DNA of 64,000 bases, from contig JBLDXI010000042.1 of NCBI GenBank assembly GCA_047495785.1, positions 310,001 through 374,000 on the forward strand, written 5' to 3'. The stretch's first letter is position 1. Each line of letters starts with the position of its first letter. The notes beneath the pieces were generated by a model. That model did no database searches. It was not told the DNA's origin and worked only from the letters and a program-made list of their open reading frames with translations. Source of the stretch: Lepidodermella squamata (Eukaryota; Gastrotricha). Made by a program: the position numbers and the translations under genes. Below, piece by piece: positions 44,544-56,226 of this stretch.

Positions 44544-46821
44544 ATGACAATAGCGTTTGTTCAACTTGCGGCATTTCTTGCCGCTCTCATGTCCCAGTCA
44601 GTCAATGGGCAAAACACCAAGTTGGAGTTGTTTTTCGGCTACACCAATATCCAAGCCTCCGATCCTACAAACGACATTTGTCCTCATGTTCAAAAGCTTA
44701 TGTTCGACATTGTCAGCAAGCGGAACGATATCTTGCCCGGTTACGATTTGGTCGCCTACAACGAGGACGAAGGACCAGGAAGTGTTCTGCTAACCAAGCG
44801 CATAATTGATTTCTACAGAAAGCCGCCGGCTAACAATTCCGTGAAATCTCCCGTTGTTATTGCAGGAGGTTTCACTGCTGGATGCAAATCTCTGGCACAA
44901 ATTGCTCACCATTCCAATTTGGTTGCTATCGCCCCAGTTTGTCTCTCACCCTCTTTCACTGCTAATCGGGCATTGTTTCCGAATTTATACCGTATCCGAC
45001 CATCTGGCGAATCGTTGGCCCTCCCGAGGCTCAACTTCATCAAAACTCTCGGTAATTGGCAAAAAATCGCAATACTAGCTAATGCCGGCGCAACAATTGT
45101 GAACTTTCACGTTGCCTCGTACTTCCACGAACTGGCCACCAAAAATGGAGTAGAAGTTGTGCATTATGACGCAGCTTTCGACTTGACTGACGACTTGATA
45201 TGGGGGTTAAAGCAATCAGGGGCAAGGGTGATTGTGTACGAAGTTTTCGAAACAAATAGCGTCATGCTTTTTCTATGCAAATGCTTCAGTTTCGGATTGA
45301 CTGGGCCTCGGTACGTTTTCATCGTACCTAATAACGCCTATGCGGATGTTAGTAAACGGCCTGATGATATCGCCCCGGGATGTACCAAGGCAATCGTACT
45401 CGAACAGCATAAATATACAGTTTATATCGGATCAATTTGGACGAGTTTTGGGGTCGAAATCACGGGTAAAACCAGTTTGGGCTATGATGTGAAGGAGTTT
45501 GATGAAATGCTAGGCAAAGCAGTTCCCAATGCCAGAAGTATTTCCAACTACGACAAACGTTTCCTCTGCCACGATCAATACCTTCAAGCTATCCTAACGC
45601 TAGATGGGGCTGAGAAGATTCTGAAGACGAAAAATATGTCTCTCAAAGATTACAGCAACCAGCCTGAGATAGTAATGAGAGCAACGAATGAAAGTGCGGC
45701 CTCTATAAATTTTGTAGGCTTCAGAATTCAGAAGGGGTGTTATCGAGTATTCCCAAAGGCTTGAGCAGGATTCAGAGCCTCTATACATCGTCCAGTGGAT
45801 ACCAGAAGAAAATAGGGCATGGATCAACTACGAAATGACTCTAATACCAAACAAAACAAATGTGAGCGATGTGTCAAGTTACACGATTCGGAGTTTCGAA
45901 CCTTATGTCTGGTACACGGAGAATCAGCTGCCCCCAGCTGATTGGCCAGGCGAGGAAATCAACCTAATCCACGTCCCTGAGGCTTATCTCATGTTTGCTT
46001 GTATTACGAGCGGCACAGCGACCCTCGCCCAACTCCTAGTTTCGATTTCGGAAAAGGATTTTCGTAGGATTCTCTTCACCCTGGCTTGCATCTTACTTAA
46101 CACAGCTTCAATTCTTTTCGCCCTGAATGTTCACTCAGCTGCTGTTTGTAATATGACATATATTTTCCTCGTCATTGGAGCGACCGTTGTCCATTTGGTG
46201 CTCTATCGAAAGTTGGCATCACACGTTACTTCGAAACGCCGCGCCACAATGTTTTCTTATGATTTTAAATCGAAGGTATTTCCTAGGCCCCCGGCTAAAA
46301 GTCCCACCGTGATCAGCAGAGGGTCTAAGCGTTTGCAATTCGTGTTCGCGAATGTTGCACCAATCGTTGTCCTCGTCTTTAGTTTATTTTTATTAACCGT
46401 ATGGCTAGTCGAAAGTCCTATGGAGTCACGTCTCAAGATCGTCCAAAGCGAGTACGTGGCTGAACGTGACGTCTTACGCCATGTCTATATCGAGACATGC
46501 GAGACTAGTGGTGCAAGGGACTTGAATTTCATGATGGCGTTGACAGTCGTCGACCTAATTCCTGCGAGCGCGGCTGTTCTACTATCAATAGCCATAGCTA
46601 AGGTCGAATTGCCGGAGATCAAGCGTTATCGAATGGCCTCCCTCATCAACTTGCCCTTAGTCATCGGGGCGATTTTCATCATTATTGTGTCCAATAATTA
46701 CTATGTAACCCAGCAAATCGTTGCATCACTCACGTGTTTCATTGTTTCATTTCTCACCAGTATTTTCGTACTTTACTCCGATAAAGCAGTTTTTACTGTC
46801 CGTCGGATGATGCATTTTTAA
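44544..46821 (+). pseudogene. GABA-B-like class C GPCR with a single 7-bp tandem duplication
   Basis: Complete from signal peptide to tail and otherwise open, with an intact promoter and AATAAA at about 46,848. TTCAGAA is present twice in tandem (45,720-45,726 and 45,727-45,733) where the other copies have it once; this shifts the frame and ends the protein at 45,764, just before the linker to the membrane domain. From there the downstream frame is open to 46,821. The truncated 406-residue product would be a secreted ligand-binding domain. One recent lesion, a polymorphism or an assembly error are all possible. Its closest relative by signal peptide and segment 7 is the intact gene at 53,956. 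Confidence 0.88.
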
Positions 46822-47615
46822 AGTGAATGAGATTGAAATGTTAATGAAAATAAATCATCTTAGGGAATCTTAGCTCGGTTTTTTTCAACATTTTGAGGCG
46901 GTGAGGTGATGAAATGATGTCGAGGCATTATTGTAGTAGCTTTGCGACGTTGAACTGTTGCTGCCAAAGACAACTGTGTTGGCTAGGCAGTGGTCAGATC
47001 AGCACTAAACGAGGTGACATGATAAGCCTTGTACGCTTCGCCGCACGTGGGACGTACCGAGGGCCGTGGTGAAGACATGAGAACACTGGTGTAGATTAGT
47101 GAAGAAAGTACAAGGAAGGTGCCACTTTACACCCCTCCCTCCTTTCGTAGATAGTAATTCCGATTTCCTATCCGATCTAGAATTCCGATTTAGGGTTTCA
47201 GATTTCTATTTATAATTCCGATACAATACAATACCAATGCAAAGCCATATCGTGATTCTAATCCTCGCATTGCGTTAGGCAGTGATCCGAGTACGGGGAG
47301 TAAACCCCTCTGGCGTGAACTACTGAAATACGCAAGGGTCCCCCTGTTGATTTGCAAATTCTGGGCTCAAAATGCTCGAAGCGCGTGCTTCTTCTTGCGC
47401 CTGAGATTCTCGTGCGGATGGACCCCATGGAACGCAGCGCAAGTGGCTACCGAAGCCCCTCCATGTGCCTAGCTGATTATACATTGTAGTGCACAGTTCG
47501 CCGGCTATTGCGCCGACTGAAACATCAGCTAAAGCAACCTGTTGAGAAGCAAATTATCATCAACAAAAGACGCGAAATGGCTATGAGATCATACCAAAAA
47601 AGAGCGATAACCAAA

Positions 47616-47815
47616 AGAAGCTTTGCCATGATGACTGTAAAGATTGAGCAGATAATTCCTGTGTGTGCCCAGTGTTTGCTCTCCAGCCGCCAATGGTGTT
47701 GACGCTCTGGCAAAGTGCTGTTCGAGTATCTTGCCTAAGCTCATTTTATTCTCTTCGTTTCAAACTTCACAGGAATTATCTGCTCAATTTTTCGAGTCAT
47801 CATGGCAAAGCTTCT
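47616..47815. repeat. Inverted repeat with 48-bp arms
   Basis: The arms AGAAGCTTTGCCATGATGAC... and their complement are nearly perfect (differences only around 47,637-47,643) and enclose 104 bp. It may be a foldback transposon or give a hairpin RNA; nothing distinguishes these. Confidence 0.65.
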
Positions 47816-48332
47816 ATGGCGGACGTTGAATCCAGCAGCGATAGTGAATTGTGTGTCAGAGGTTGCCAATCAATGTGGTGCACAACGCCCTCTGAGCCAT
47901 TTGCGACTCCACGACGAACAGACTGGTTTGACTTCAGACGAACTCGCATACCCTAGTTTGAGGCACGGTACATGGCACATACTGGTGAAATGAAAATTAA
48001 ATGAGAATTACCAGGAAGAGATACAAAACCTATGGCAAATTTGATGTAGCACTATCTGGTTGGGAATAAAAGGTTTTCAAAACATCAGGATCGATAGGCC
48101 GCCCATTACTTCCGGTAGTTATGACACTCGGTGCTCTGCGATCCACTTCAAGTTTTCTTTCCACACTCCAGCAATAGCCCCCATTCGGGATCAACAGCGA
48201 ATCGCACTGTGTAAAATTGAGGGATCAAGTGGATAATTGACGTTAAAAACAAAGCCCTTACACCCCCCTTATTGTGAGTAGTCAGCTTATACTGATGTTA
48301 TGTCTATGAAATGAAGCAAGAAACGAACGCAT

Positions 48333-48452
48333 GGCTCATTTCTCGTCTACTGCCCTCACTTATCAAATCATCCTCGAATACCAAATTTCAGCCTGTAAGA
48401 CCTATTTCTACAGTGTTGGATTATATCTTGAGACTTTTACTTTTGGCGTCAC
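48333..48452. mobile_element. Partial copy of the GTGACGCC MITE
   Basis: Matches the right two-thirds of the element at 62,062-62,255, including ATCATCCTCGAATAC, TTCAGCCTGTAAGACCT and the GGCGTCACTATG end; the left end is missing. Confidence 0.6.
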
Positions 48453-48857
48453 TATGCGGCATATTTTAAGTTGGATTTCGTTTAACTTCACTGATCCCTG
48501 ATGGTGGATTGAACACTGAGCCTATGGCATATCTGATTTTGATGTGAAAAAGACTTGAACCTAGAGCTTGGGCAAATATTTAAATAATATAAATGACCCG
48601 GTTTTATATCATGCACTTGAATGACCCTCAAAATGTCAACTTCTGATGAGTTCAACAAGCTCGCGTCTGTTGTTGTGTTCAAGGCATGGGACATGGCGCT
48701 TTAATCACGACTCATTAGTGTACGTTTTTACAGAAAAATCATCACCCATCGCTAAATTAGCCACCATGGCTGCATAAAAATGACAAGACGTAATTAAGGC
48801 AAGACTGTGATGCCCTGGCGTACTGTCTGAATCTGCAGAAAACAGACAAATTATAAA

Positions 48858-48930
48858 ATTAGGCTTCGCGTTATTCAGTCACACGATTACCTCGTGCGTC
48901 TGCCGTCTGCGTACTTGCTAAATAAAAGCT
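48858..48930 (+). promoter_or_regulatory. Two-part promoter of receptor copy at 48,981
   Basis: ATTAGGCTTCGCGTTAT (48,858-48,874) and GCTAAATAAAAGCT (48,917-48,930). The 51-bp distance to the ATG at 48,981 fits the other genes, which argues against the ATG at 48,936. Confidence 0.6.
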
Positions 48931-48980
48931 CAAATATGATGATGAACCACAACTCTCAACATTTTATCCTTAATAAAATA

Positions 48981-51287
48981 ATGAAACCAAAGTTTTATAA
49001 ATTAGCGTTGATTCTCGCCGTGTTCATGGTTCGGTCAATTCATGGACAGAATACTAAGTTGGAGATGTTTTTCGGCACCACCGTAATTCAGGTTCTCGAT
49101 CCGGCTGGTGACATTTGTCCTCATGTTCAAAAGCTGATTATCGACATGGTCAACAAGAGGGACGACATCTTGCCCGGCTACGAGTTGGTCGCCTTTAACC
49201 AGGACGAAGGACCAGGAAGTGTTCCGTTAACCCAGCGAGTGATTGAATTCTACAGGAGACCATCAGCAAATAACTCAGTAAAATCGCCTGTTGTTTATGC
49301 GGGAGGCTACACTGCTGGATGCAAATCTCTGGCGCAAATTCTTCACCATTCAGATTTGGTCGGTATTTCCCCGGTTTGTCTATCGCCCTCTTTCACCGCC
49401 AATCGGTTATTATTTCCTAATTTCTATCGCATCCGTCCTTCCGGAGAGGCGCTAGCCCTGCCCAGGCTACATTTCATCAAAACGCTCGGTGGCTGGCGAA
49501 AGATTGCGATACTTGCGAATGCCGGCTCCACGATTGTCAACTTTCACGTTGCATCGTACTTCTACAATCTTGCAGTTACGAATGGCGTTCAAGTTGTGCA
49601 TTACGATGCAGCTTTTGACTTGAACGACGACTTGTTATCCGGATTAAAACGCTCACGCGCAAGGGTGATTCACGCGCAAGGGTGAGTATATGAAATTTCA
49701 GATTCCACAAATGCTATGCTGTTTCTTTGCAAATGCTTCAGTTTCGGCTTGACTGGACCTCGGTACGTTTTCATCATGGCTGGTAACGCTTATGGAGATC
49801 TAAGTCTTAGGCCCGATGCTATTGCCCCGGGATGTACCAAGGCCATAGTGTCTCAACAATATAAATCGACTGTTTTTATCGGATCTATCTGGTCAAGCTT
49901 CGGAGTTGAAAACAGGGGTAAAACAAGTCTAGGCTATGACACCAGACAGTTTGACGAAATGCTCGATAAAGCGGTTCCCGATGCGAGAAACATGTCTGGC
50001 TACAGCAGGCGTTACCTTTGCCATGATCAGTACCTTCAAGCCATTCTAACGCTTGATGGGGCTGAAAAGATCCTCAGCATGAAAAATATGTCTCTCAGGG
50101 ATTACGGCAAACAGCCGAAGATGGTAATGAGAGCAACGAATGAAAGTGCTGCATCTATCAGCTTCCTCGGCTTCAGGCGGGGTGTTATCGAGTATTCGAG
50201 TAGGCTTGAACAGGACTCGGAGCCTCAGTACATCTTCCAGTGGATATCAGAGGAAAATAGGGCTCGGATTAGTTACGAAATCACACTACTGCCAAACAAA
50301 ACCAATGTGAGCGATGTTTCAAGTTATGCGATTCGTAATTTCGAACCTTTCGTCTGGTACACGGAGACTAAGCAAGCCCCAGCTGATTGGCCGGGCGAGG
50401 AAATTGAGGTTACTCACGTCACACATGCTTTTCTCATCTTTGCATGCGTCTTCAACGGAGTAGCGATCCTCGCCCAGTTGCTGGCTTTAGTTTCCAAGTT
50501 TGAAATTGATAGGATTGTTTTTGCCCTGGCTTGGATGCTACTCAATGCAGCTTCGATCCTGTTCGCCTTGAATGTTCACTCGGCAGCTGTCTGCAATATG
50601 AAATATATATTCCTTGTCATTGGAGCAACCGTCGTTCATTTAACTCTATATCGCAAGCTGGCTTCTTACGTGACTTCGAAGCGCCGTGTCACTATTTTAT
50701 CCTACAATTTGAAGACGAATGTATATCCTATTAGGTTTCCGTCTGTTTCATCAAAACAAGTGAGGAAGAGAGGCTCTTCGCGTCTGCAATTACTGTTCGC
50801 CAATGTTGCACCCGCCCTTGTCCTAGTCATTAGTTTATCGATATTAGCCGCATGGCTGGTCAACAATCCAATGGAGTCACGTATTAAGATCATCCAGAGT
50901 GAGTACGTCTCAGAACGTGACATCTTAAGCCATGTCTATATCGAAATGTGCGAGGGTAGCGATGTTGAGGATTTGAAATTCATGATGACGCTAGCGGCGA
51001 TCGACCTAATTCCTGCAGGCGCTGCTGTCCTATTAGCAATAGCCATTGCTAAGGTCGAAGAGCCGGAAATCGAACGCTATCGCATGGCCTCACTCATCAA
51101 TTTGCCATTGCTCATCGCAGCGATTTTCATTATTTTAGTATCAAATAATTACTATGTAACACAACAAATCGTTGCTTCTGTCGCTTGTATGAATATTTCG
51201 GTTATGACCAGTGGCATCTTACTTTTCTCTGATACAGCTCTAGTGACTGTCCGCCGATTGGTTGAATTTATAACAAGTAAAATGTGA
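48981..51287 (+). pseudogene. GABA-B-like class C GPCR with one in-frame TGA from a 15-bp duplication
   Basis: Full length, signal peptide to tail. CACGCGCAAGGGTGA occurs at 49,654-49,668 and again at 49,671-49,685. The second copy inserts four residues and a TGA (49,683-49,685) between the Ile and Val of the conserved ARVIVYE motif, without changing the frame; both halves are otherwise open and all membrane segments are present. AATAAA lies at about 51,303. ATG 48,981 was preferred to 48,936 because it begins a compact signal peptide and keeps normal spacing from the TATA-like box; the GTG further upstream lies before that box. Readthrough would give an almost normal receptor; otherwise only about 234 residues are made. 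Confidence 0.88.
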
Positions 51288-53861
51288 TTTAAGTATTTAT
51301 CAGAATAAATCGTAGTGATTTGGTTGCTAACCTACTATATTTTGCCATAAGATGCCCACAAGACTCTTGAATGTTCCCATATACGAGTGGCCTATAGGAC
51401 ACGATTCGAGAAACCAGTGTGCGAAGTACGGGGGTTACCGTACCTCCAACCTCGAAAGGTGTTGGGAAGAAAACCAAAAAACCACAGGGGTACCCTCTTG
51501 TCGACCGCCGGAGTTGACCCCTCAGCTCTTTTAGAGCTCTTTCAGAATATCTTTTAGCCTGTTGCGGAACCTAGTTTTAGGTAAGCAAAATGTCTTTTTT
51601 TTTTAATTCAACGAATATTAAGGAAATGCATGAATTCTATAATGAGGAATGTGACTTACACAGAATTTTACGCGGAATTTAATGCTGAATTACAAATTAT
51701 GCTGATGAATCATGACAAACTTGTAAGCTTCATTTGGTTCCGCTAAAAGTAAGACGCAAACTCTCTGACTTTTATCCCGATGTTCAAGTACAGGCGGTAA
51801 GTACCCTAAACAACAGGCAACGCCAGCACATTTAATATCATTGTGATTGCCCTAAATCCTAAATCCACCCTGTGATCCGACTGCGGGGGTAAGGGTGTGA
51901 CGCGTACCCCATCAGGTCCGGACATTTGGATTTTTCAAAGCAGAAAGGTCCATTACGTTTCCAAAATTTGGGAAAAGGGCTGGAAAAATGCTGTCTACCA
52001 CCCATCTGCTGGGCCTATTCAGATCGCTGAATCGACCATACCAATTAGAGTGATTTAAACATCCTATTTTCACGAGAAATAGCAGCTGAAAAATGCTCAT
52101 TTTGGTATTTTCAGAAATGAATCGCCCATAAATATTCTCGTTTCGCTCGCTTCCTGGTTTGATATTAGATACGAAGACTGCAGAATGGACCAAAGTCCCA
52201 TAGACAAATTCTCGCACACAAAACACTCTCTCGGTGACATTTTTTGATGAAGTCACGTTAGCTTAGTTAGCTAATGTCTCCTAATTCTAGGTTTACAGTC
52301 ATGTAAAGGAACTTCAAATGATCCCGACTAAGTACGTGATGGCGAGCATCATCTTTCGAAAACCTGCCCAACCTAGCCTCCGCGATGTCATAAAAATGAA
52401 AAGCCATAATTTCAGTTGCATTCTTATACCCTGACGCGATGTCCGGATATCCTTACAACGGACAAGATTTTTCTTCAGAATCAGTGTAGTAGGTAGCGGA
52501 GGAGGGTTTTTTTTCTTTCTTTCAAACGACTTCCTGTGGATCTTATGGATGACATAGCAGAATGCTCAACAACAGAACAGATTCGATATGAAAATGACGA
52601 AGAAGAAAAGATGAAACACGATGTAATCTCATTATCGATTAGCAGCTTCAATAAGTGTCTTTTATTCGGATGTTCTTAATGGGGAATCCAGAGCTGGAAA
52701 AATCGCAGATATGACATGACGCACCAGGTGCGTAGGAAATTTTTAGGGAAAAAAAGTAAAATTGAAGGAAATAATGGTTTAGCAGGAAATTACGGTGCGT
52801 AGGAATTCCTGCAGGTTTTCCAGCTCTGGGGAAATCAATCGGAGTAAATAATGTAAAATGTTCATCGAGTTGGAAAGTTTGCGGAAACACGTAAACACGT
52901 TTTGTTCACAAAATTTGAAATCAATACCTCGGTTTGAATTAAAAGAAATACCTAAAAGCTTCCGACTGCTGTGATAACGGACAACTTATTCTAGTGTCGC
53001 CTCCACCCTTCCTTACATGCTTTAGTATCAACTCAATATTTTCACTTGCCCTGTTTCCACTTTTTCTGACTAGCAAGAGCTTTTTTGTTTCTTATCATCT
53101 TTATAATTCGTTAATTTTCTAAAATTCAGCCCATCCGTGAGGAGAATCTTGTTTTAATTCCCAGACGAACGGTTATTTTTCTTAAATAGTATTTGGTCAT
53201 TGTGTTCCATTGCGTTTCTTGGTGGAGAAATTGTTTGAGGGTCTGTTTATTTTGTGAAGAATCTGGTTGAAAAATTAGCTATCAGGAAATTTCCCTGGCC
53301 ATTTTTGCGATTGATCGCTTTGTAATTAGTTACCGTATTTGTTCCAATAGTAGCCCATTCACTAATAATCGCCCCATCCCAAGTAGCCCGGGGTTGAGGG
53401 GTCAAGTCGGTTCGAAAACATGAAAAATCAAATTAATTTGTGAAATTTTCATAATTTCGAGGTTAAAATTTTAGTAGCCCGGCTGGTGTAGGAATTTGTT
53501 GCATACGGTATTTGTTGCGAGCTTTTTTACTCGAGGACATTAATGCCTTATGACCTGAGTTAGGAGTTAGCAATTTGTCATTTATATTTATTCAGTAATC
53601 CGAAATGTTACACTGATGAAAACGCTTTTAGAGGAACACTTTCTGATGAGGCGACCTAGCTGCTGTCCCTTATTCGAGGTGTTCAATCACGGAAGGCGAC
53701 GTCGCGTGATGCTGGACGACGTACGTCATAGTGTACGCTTTTTGGATAATCCGGCCAATTATCATACGAAATTATAATATAAAATTGCAAATACAAAATT
53801 ATGGCTGAGTTCTTATACCTTGACGCGATGTCCGACCTCCAGGGAAGACATTAGTTAATTA
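51288..53861. other. Intergenic: 3' flank, orphan promoter-like block, MITE, duplicated upstream block
   Basis: No gene was recognised. 51,305-51,410 is the receptor 3' flank shared with 42,545. 52,205-52,470 is an upstream-type block with no receptor after it. 53,331-53,510 is a MITE. 53,612-53,861 is the block shared with 4,861 and 44,205. Confidence 0.55.
53331..53510. mobile_element. MITE with TACCGTAT ends (180 bp)
   Basis: Inverted ends TACCGTATTTGTTCC / GCATACGGTA with AGTAGCCC just inside both. The homologous upstream region at about 44,150-44,200 (GATTGATCGCTCTGCAATTAGT) lacks it, giving an empty-site comparison. Confidence 0.7.
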
Positions 53862-53915
53862 ATTAGGGTTCTCGTTATCAACCAAAGCGCATACCTGAGC
53901 GCTAAATATAAGAGC
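53862..53915 (+). promoter_or_regulatory. Two-part promoter of receptor gene at 53,956
   Basis: ATTAGGGTTCTCGTTAT (53,862-53,878) and GCTAAATATAAGAGC (53,901-53,915), 40 bp before the ATG. Confidence 0.62.
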
Positions 53916-53955
53916 GACCAATATTTCAAATCCTAGCATTTTTTGACTCATAAAG

Positions 53956-56226
53956 ATGACAATAACGTTTTCTCAATTTGCGGCATTATTCTTTGTCTTC
54001 ATCGCACATTCAGTCAATGGGCAAAACACCAAGTTGGAAATGTTTTTCGGGTACACCAGCATTCAAGCCTCCGATCCCGCTAACGACATTTGTCCTCACG
54101 TTCAAAAGCTGATGTTCGACATTGTCAGCAAGCGGAACGACATATTGCCCGGCTACGAATTGGTCGCCTATAACCAGGACGAAGGGCCAGGGAGTGTTCT
54201 GCTAGCCAAACGTGTCATTGAGTTCTACAGGCAATCACCGGCTAACAATTCCATGAAATCGCCCGTTGTTATCGCTGGAGGCTTCACAGCTGGATGCAAA
54301 TCTCTTGCGCAAATCGTTCACCATTCGAATTTGGTTGCTATCGCCCCAGTTTGTCTCTCACCCTCTTTCACTGCTAATCGGGCATTGTTTCCGAATTTAT
54401 ATCGTATCCGACCTTCCGGCGAGTCATTGGCTCTCCCGAGGCTCAACTTCATCAAAAACCTCGGTAATTGGCAAAAAATCGCAATACTAGCTAATGCCGG
54501 CGCTACAATTGTCAACTATTACGTTGCATCTTACTTCTACGATCTGGCCGTCAAAAATGGCATTGAAGTAGTCCATTACGATGCAGCCTTTGATTTGACT
54601 GACGACATGATATGGAGCTTGAAGCAATCAGGGGCAAGGGTGATTGTGTACGAAGTTTTCGATGCAAATAGTGTCTCGATGTTTCTTTGCAAATGCTTCA
54701 GTCTCGGCTTGACTGGGCCTCGGTACGTTTTCATCCTACCTAATAACGCCTATTCGGATGTTAGTAAACGGCCTGAAGTTATCGCCCCGGGGTGTACTAA
54801 GGCCATTGTAAGCGAACAGCATAAATATACAGTTTATATCGGATCAATATGGACGAGCTTTGGGGTCGAAATCAAGGGTAAAACCAGTCTGGGCTATGAT
54901 GCGAAGGAGTTCGACGAGATGCTAGGCAGAGCAGTTCCCCAGGGAAGAAACTTGTCTAACTACGACAGGCGTTTCCTCTGCCACGATCAGTACCTTCAAG
55001 CTATTCTAACGCTAGATGGGGCTGAGAAGATTCTGAAGATGAAGAATATGTCCCTCAAAGATTACAGCAATCAGCCGGAGATTGTAATGAGAGCAACGAA
55101 TGAAAGTGCCGCCTCCATCAAATTTGGCGGATTCAGAAGGGGCGTTATCGAGTTTTCAAGTCGGCTTGAGCAGGATTCGGAACCTCTGTACACCGTCCAG
55201 TGGTTACCTGAGGAAAATAGAGCCCGGATCAACTACGAAATGACTCTTCGGGCGAACAAAACCAACGTAAGTGATGTGGCAAGCTATGATGTTCGCAGTT
55301 TTGAACCATACGTCTGGTACACGGAGACTAAGCAGCCTCCAGCCGATTGGCCAGGCGAAGAAATCGACATAATCCACGTCCCGGATTCTTATCTCATCTT
55401 CGCATGTGTCTCGAGCGGAATAGCGACCGTCGCCCAAATGCTGGCCGTGATTTCGGATATTGATTTGCGTAAGATTATTTTCTCCTTAGCTTGCATGCTA
55501 CTGAACGCAGCTTCGATTCTGTTTGCCCTAAATGTTCACTCAGCAACTGTCTGCAATATGAAGTACATTTTTCTTGTCATTGGAGCGACCGTCGTTCATT
55601 TGATTCTTTATCGAAAGTTGGCATCACACGTGACCACAAAGCGCCAAGCCACTTTATTTTCGTATGAATTCAAATCGACGGTATTTCCTAGGCCCCCGGC
55701 GAAGAGTCCCACAGTGACACCCAGCAGAGGGTCTAAGCGGTTGCGATTTTTGTTCGCCAATATTGTACCAATCATTGTCCTTGTCATCAGTCTATCCTTA
55801 TTAGCTGCATGGCTCGGCGAAAACCCCATGGAAACACGTATTGTGATAGTCCAAAGTGAGTATTTGTCTGAGCGTGACGTCTTGCGCCATGTCTATATCG
55901 AGACATGCGAGGCTGGTGCGAGTGACTTGAGTTTCATGATGGCGTTGGCAGTGGTCGACCTGATTCCTGCAATGGCGGCTATTCTCTTGTCCATAGCCAT
56001 AGCTAGGGTCGAAGAGCCGGAAATGAAGCGTTATCGCATGGCCTCCCTTTTCAACTTGCCCTTGGTCATCGGAGCGATTTTCATCATAATAGTGTCGTCT
56101 AATTACTACGTGACCCAGCAAATCGTTGCTTCACTCACGTGTTTCATTGTTTCATTTGTCACAAGTATTTTCGTACTTTTCTCCGATAACGCTGTTGTGA
56201 TTGTCCGTCGATTGATGCGTTTTTGA
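53956..56226 (+). CDS. GABA-B-like class C G-protein-coupled receptor (intact copy 3)
   Basis: A 756-residue single-exon receptor with signal peptide (to VNGQ), venus-flytrap domain, PPADWPGEE linker, seven membrane segments and a very short tail. It is closest to the pseudogene at 44,544 in signal peptide, upstream block and last membrane segment (LTCFIVSF), so the two are probably a recent duplicate pair. Compared with the 5,219 copy it has one residue more between ligand-binding lobes and loop 2 is shorter (CEAGASD). No lesion was seen. AATAAA is at about 56,256. Plasma-membrane location and G-protein coupling are inferred from the family. Confidence 0.93.
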   Translation: MTITFSQFAALFFVFIAHSVNGQNTKLEMFFGYTSIQASDPANDICPHVQKLMFDIVSKRNDILPGYELVAYNQDEGPGSVLLAKRVIEFYRQSPANNSMKSPVVIAGGFTAGCKSLAQIVHHSNLVAIAPVCLSPSFTANRALFPNLYRIRPSGESLALPRLNFIKNLGNWQKIAILANAGATIVNYYVASYFYDLAVKNGIEVVHYDAAFDLTDDMIWSLKQSGARVIVYEVFDANSVSMFLCKCFSLGLTGPRYVFILPNNAYSDVSKRPEVIAPGCTKAIVSEQHKYTVYIGSIWTSFGVEIKGKTSLGYDAKEFDEMLGRAVPQGRNLSNYDRRFLCHDQYLQAILTLDGAEKILKMKNMSLKDYSNQPEIVMRATNESAASIKFGGFRRGVIEFSSRLEQDSEPLYTVQWLPEENRARINYEMTLRANKTNVSDVASYDVRSFEPYVWYTETKQPPADWPGEEIDIIHVPDSYLIFACVSSGIATVAQMLAVISDIDLRKIIFSLACMLLNAASILFALNVHSATVCNMKYIFLVIGATVVHLILYRKLASHVTTKRQATLFSYEFKSTVFPRPPAKSPTVTPSRGSKRLRFLFANIVPIIVLVISLSLLAAWLGENPMETRIVIVQSEYLSERDVLRHVYIETCEAGASDLSFMMALAVVDLIPAMAAILLSIAIARVEEPEMKRYRMASLFNLPLVIGAIFIIIVSSNYYVTQQIVASLTCFIVSFVTSIFVLFSDNAVVIVRRLMRF

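Larger units (their letters stand above)
46822..48857. other. Intergenic with inverted-repeat and MITE pieces
   Basis: No gene was recognised. It holds a reverse copy of the 27,770 dispersed repeat (about 47,290-47,390), a 48-bp inverted repeat (47,616-47,663 with 47,768-47,815) and a partial copy of the GTGACGCC MITE (48,333-48,452). Confidence 0.5.

Noticed and set aside
48894-48980. Upstream starts (GTG 48,894, ATG 48,936) for the receptor at 48,981
   Set aside because: They lie before or within a few bases of the TATA-like box; the ATG at 48,981 gives normal spacing and a clean signal peptide.
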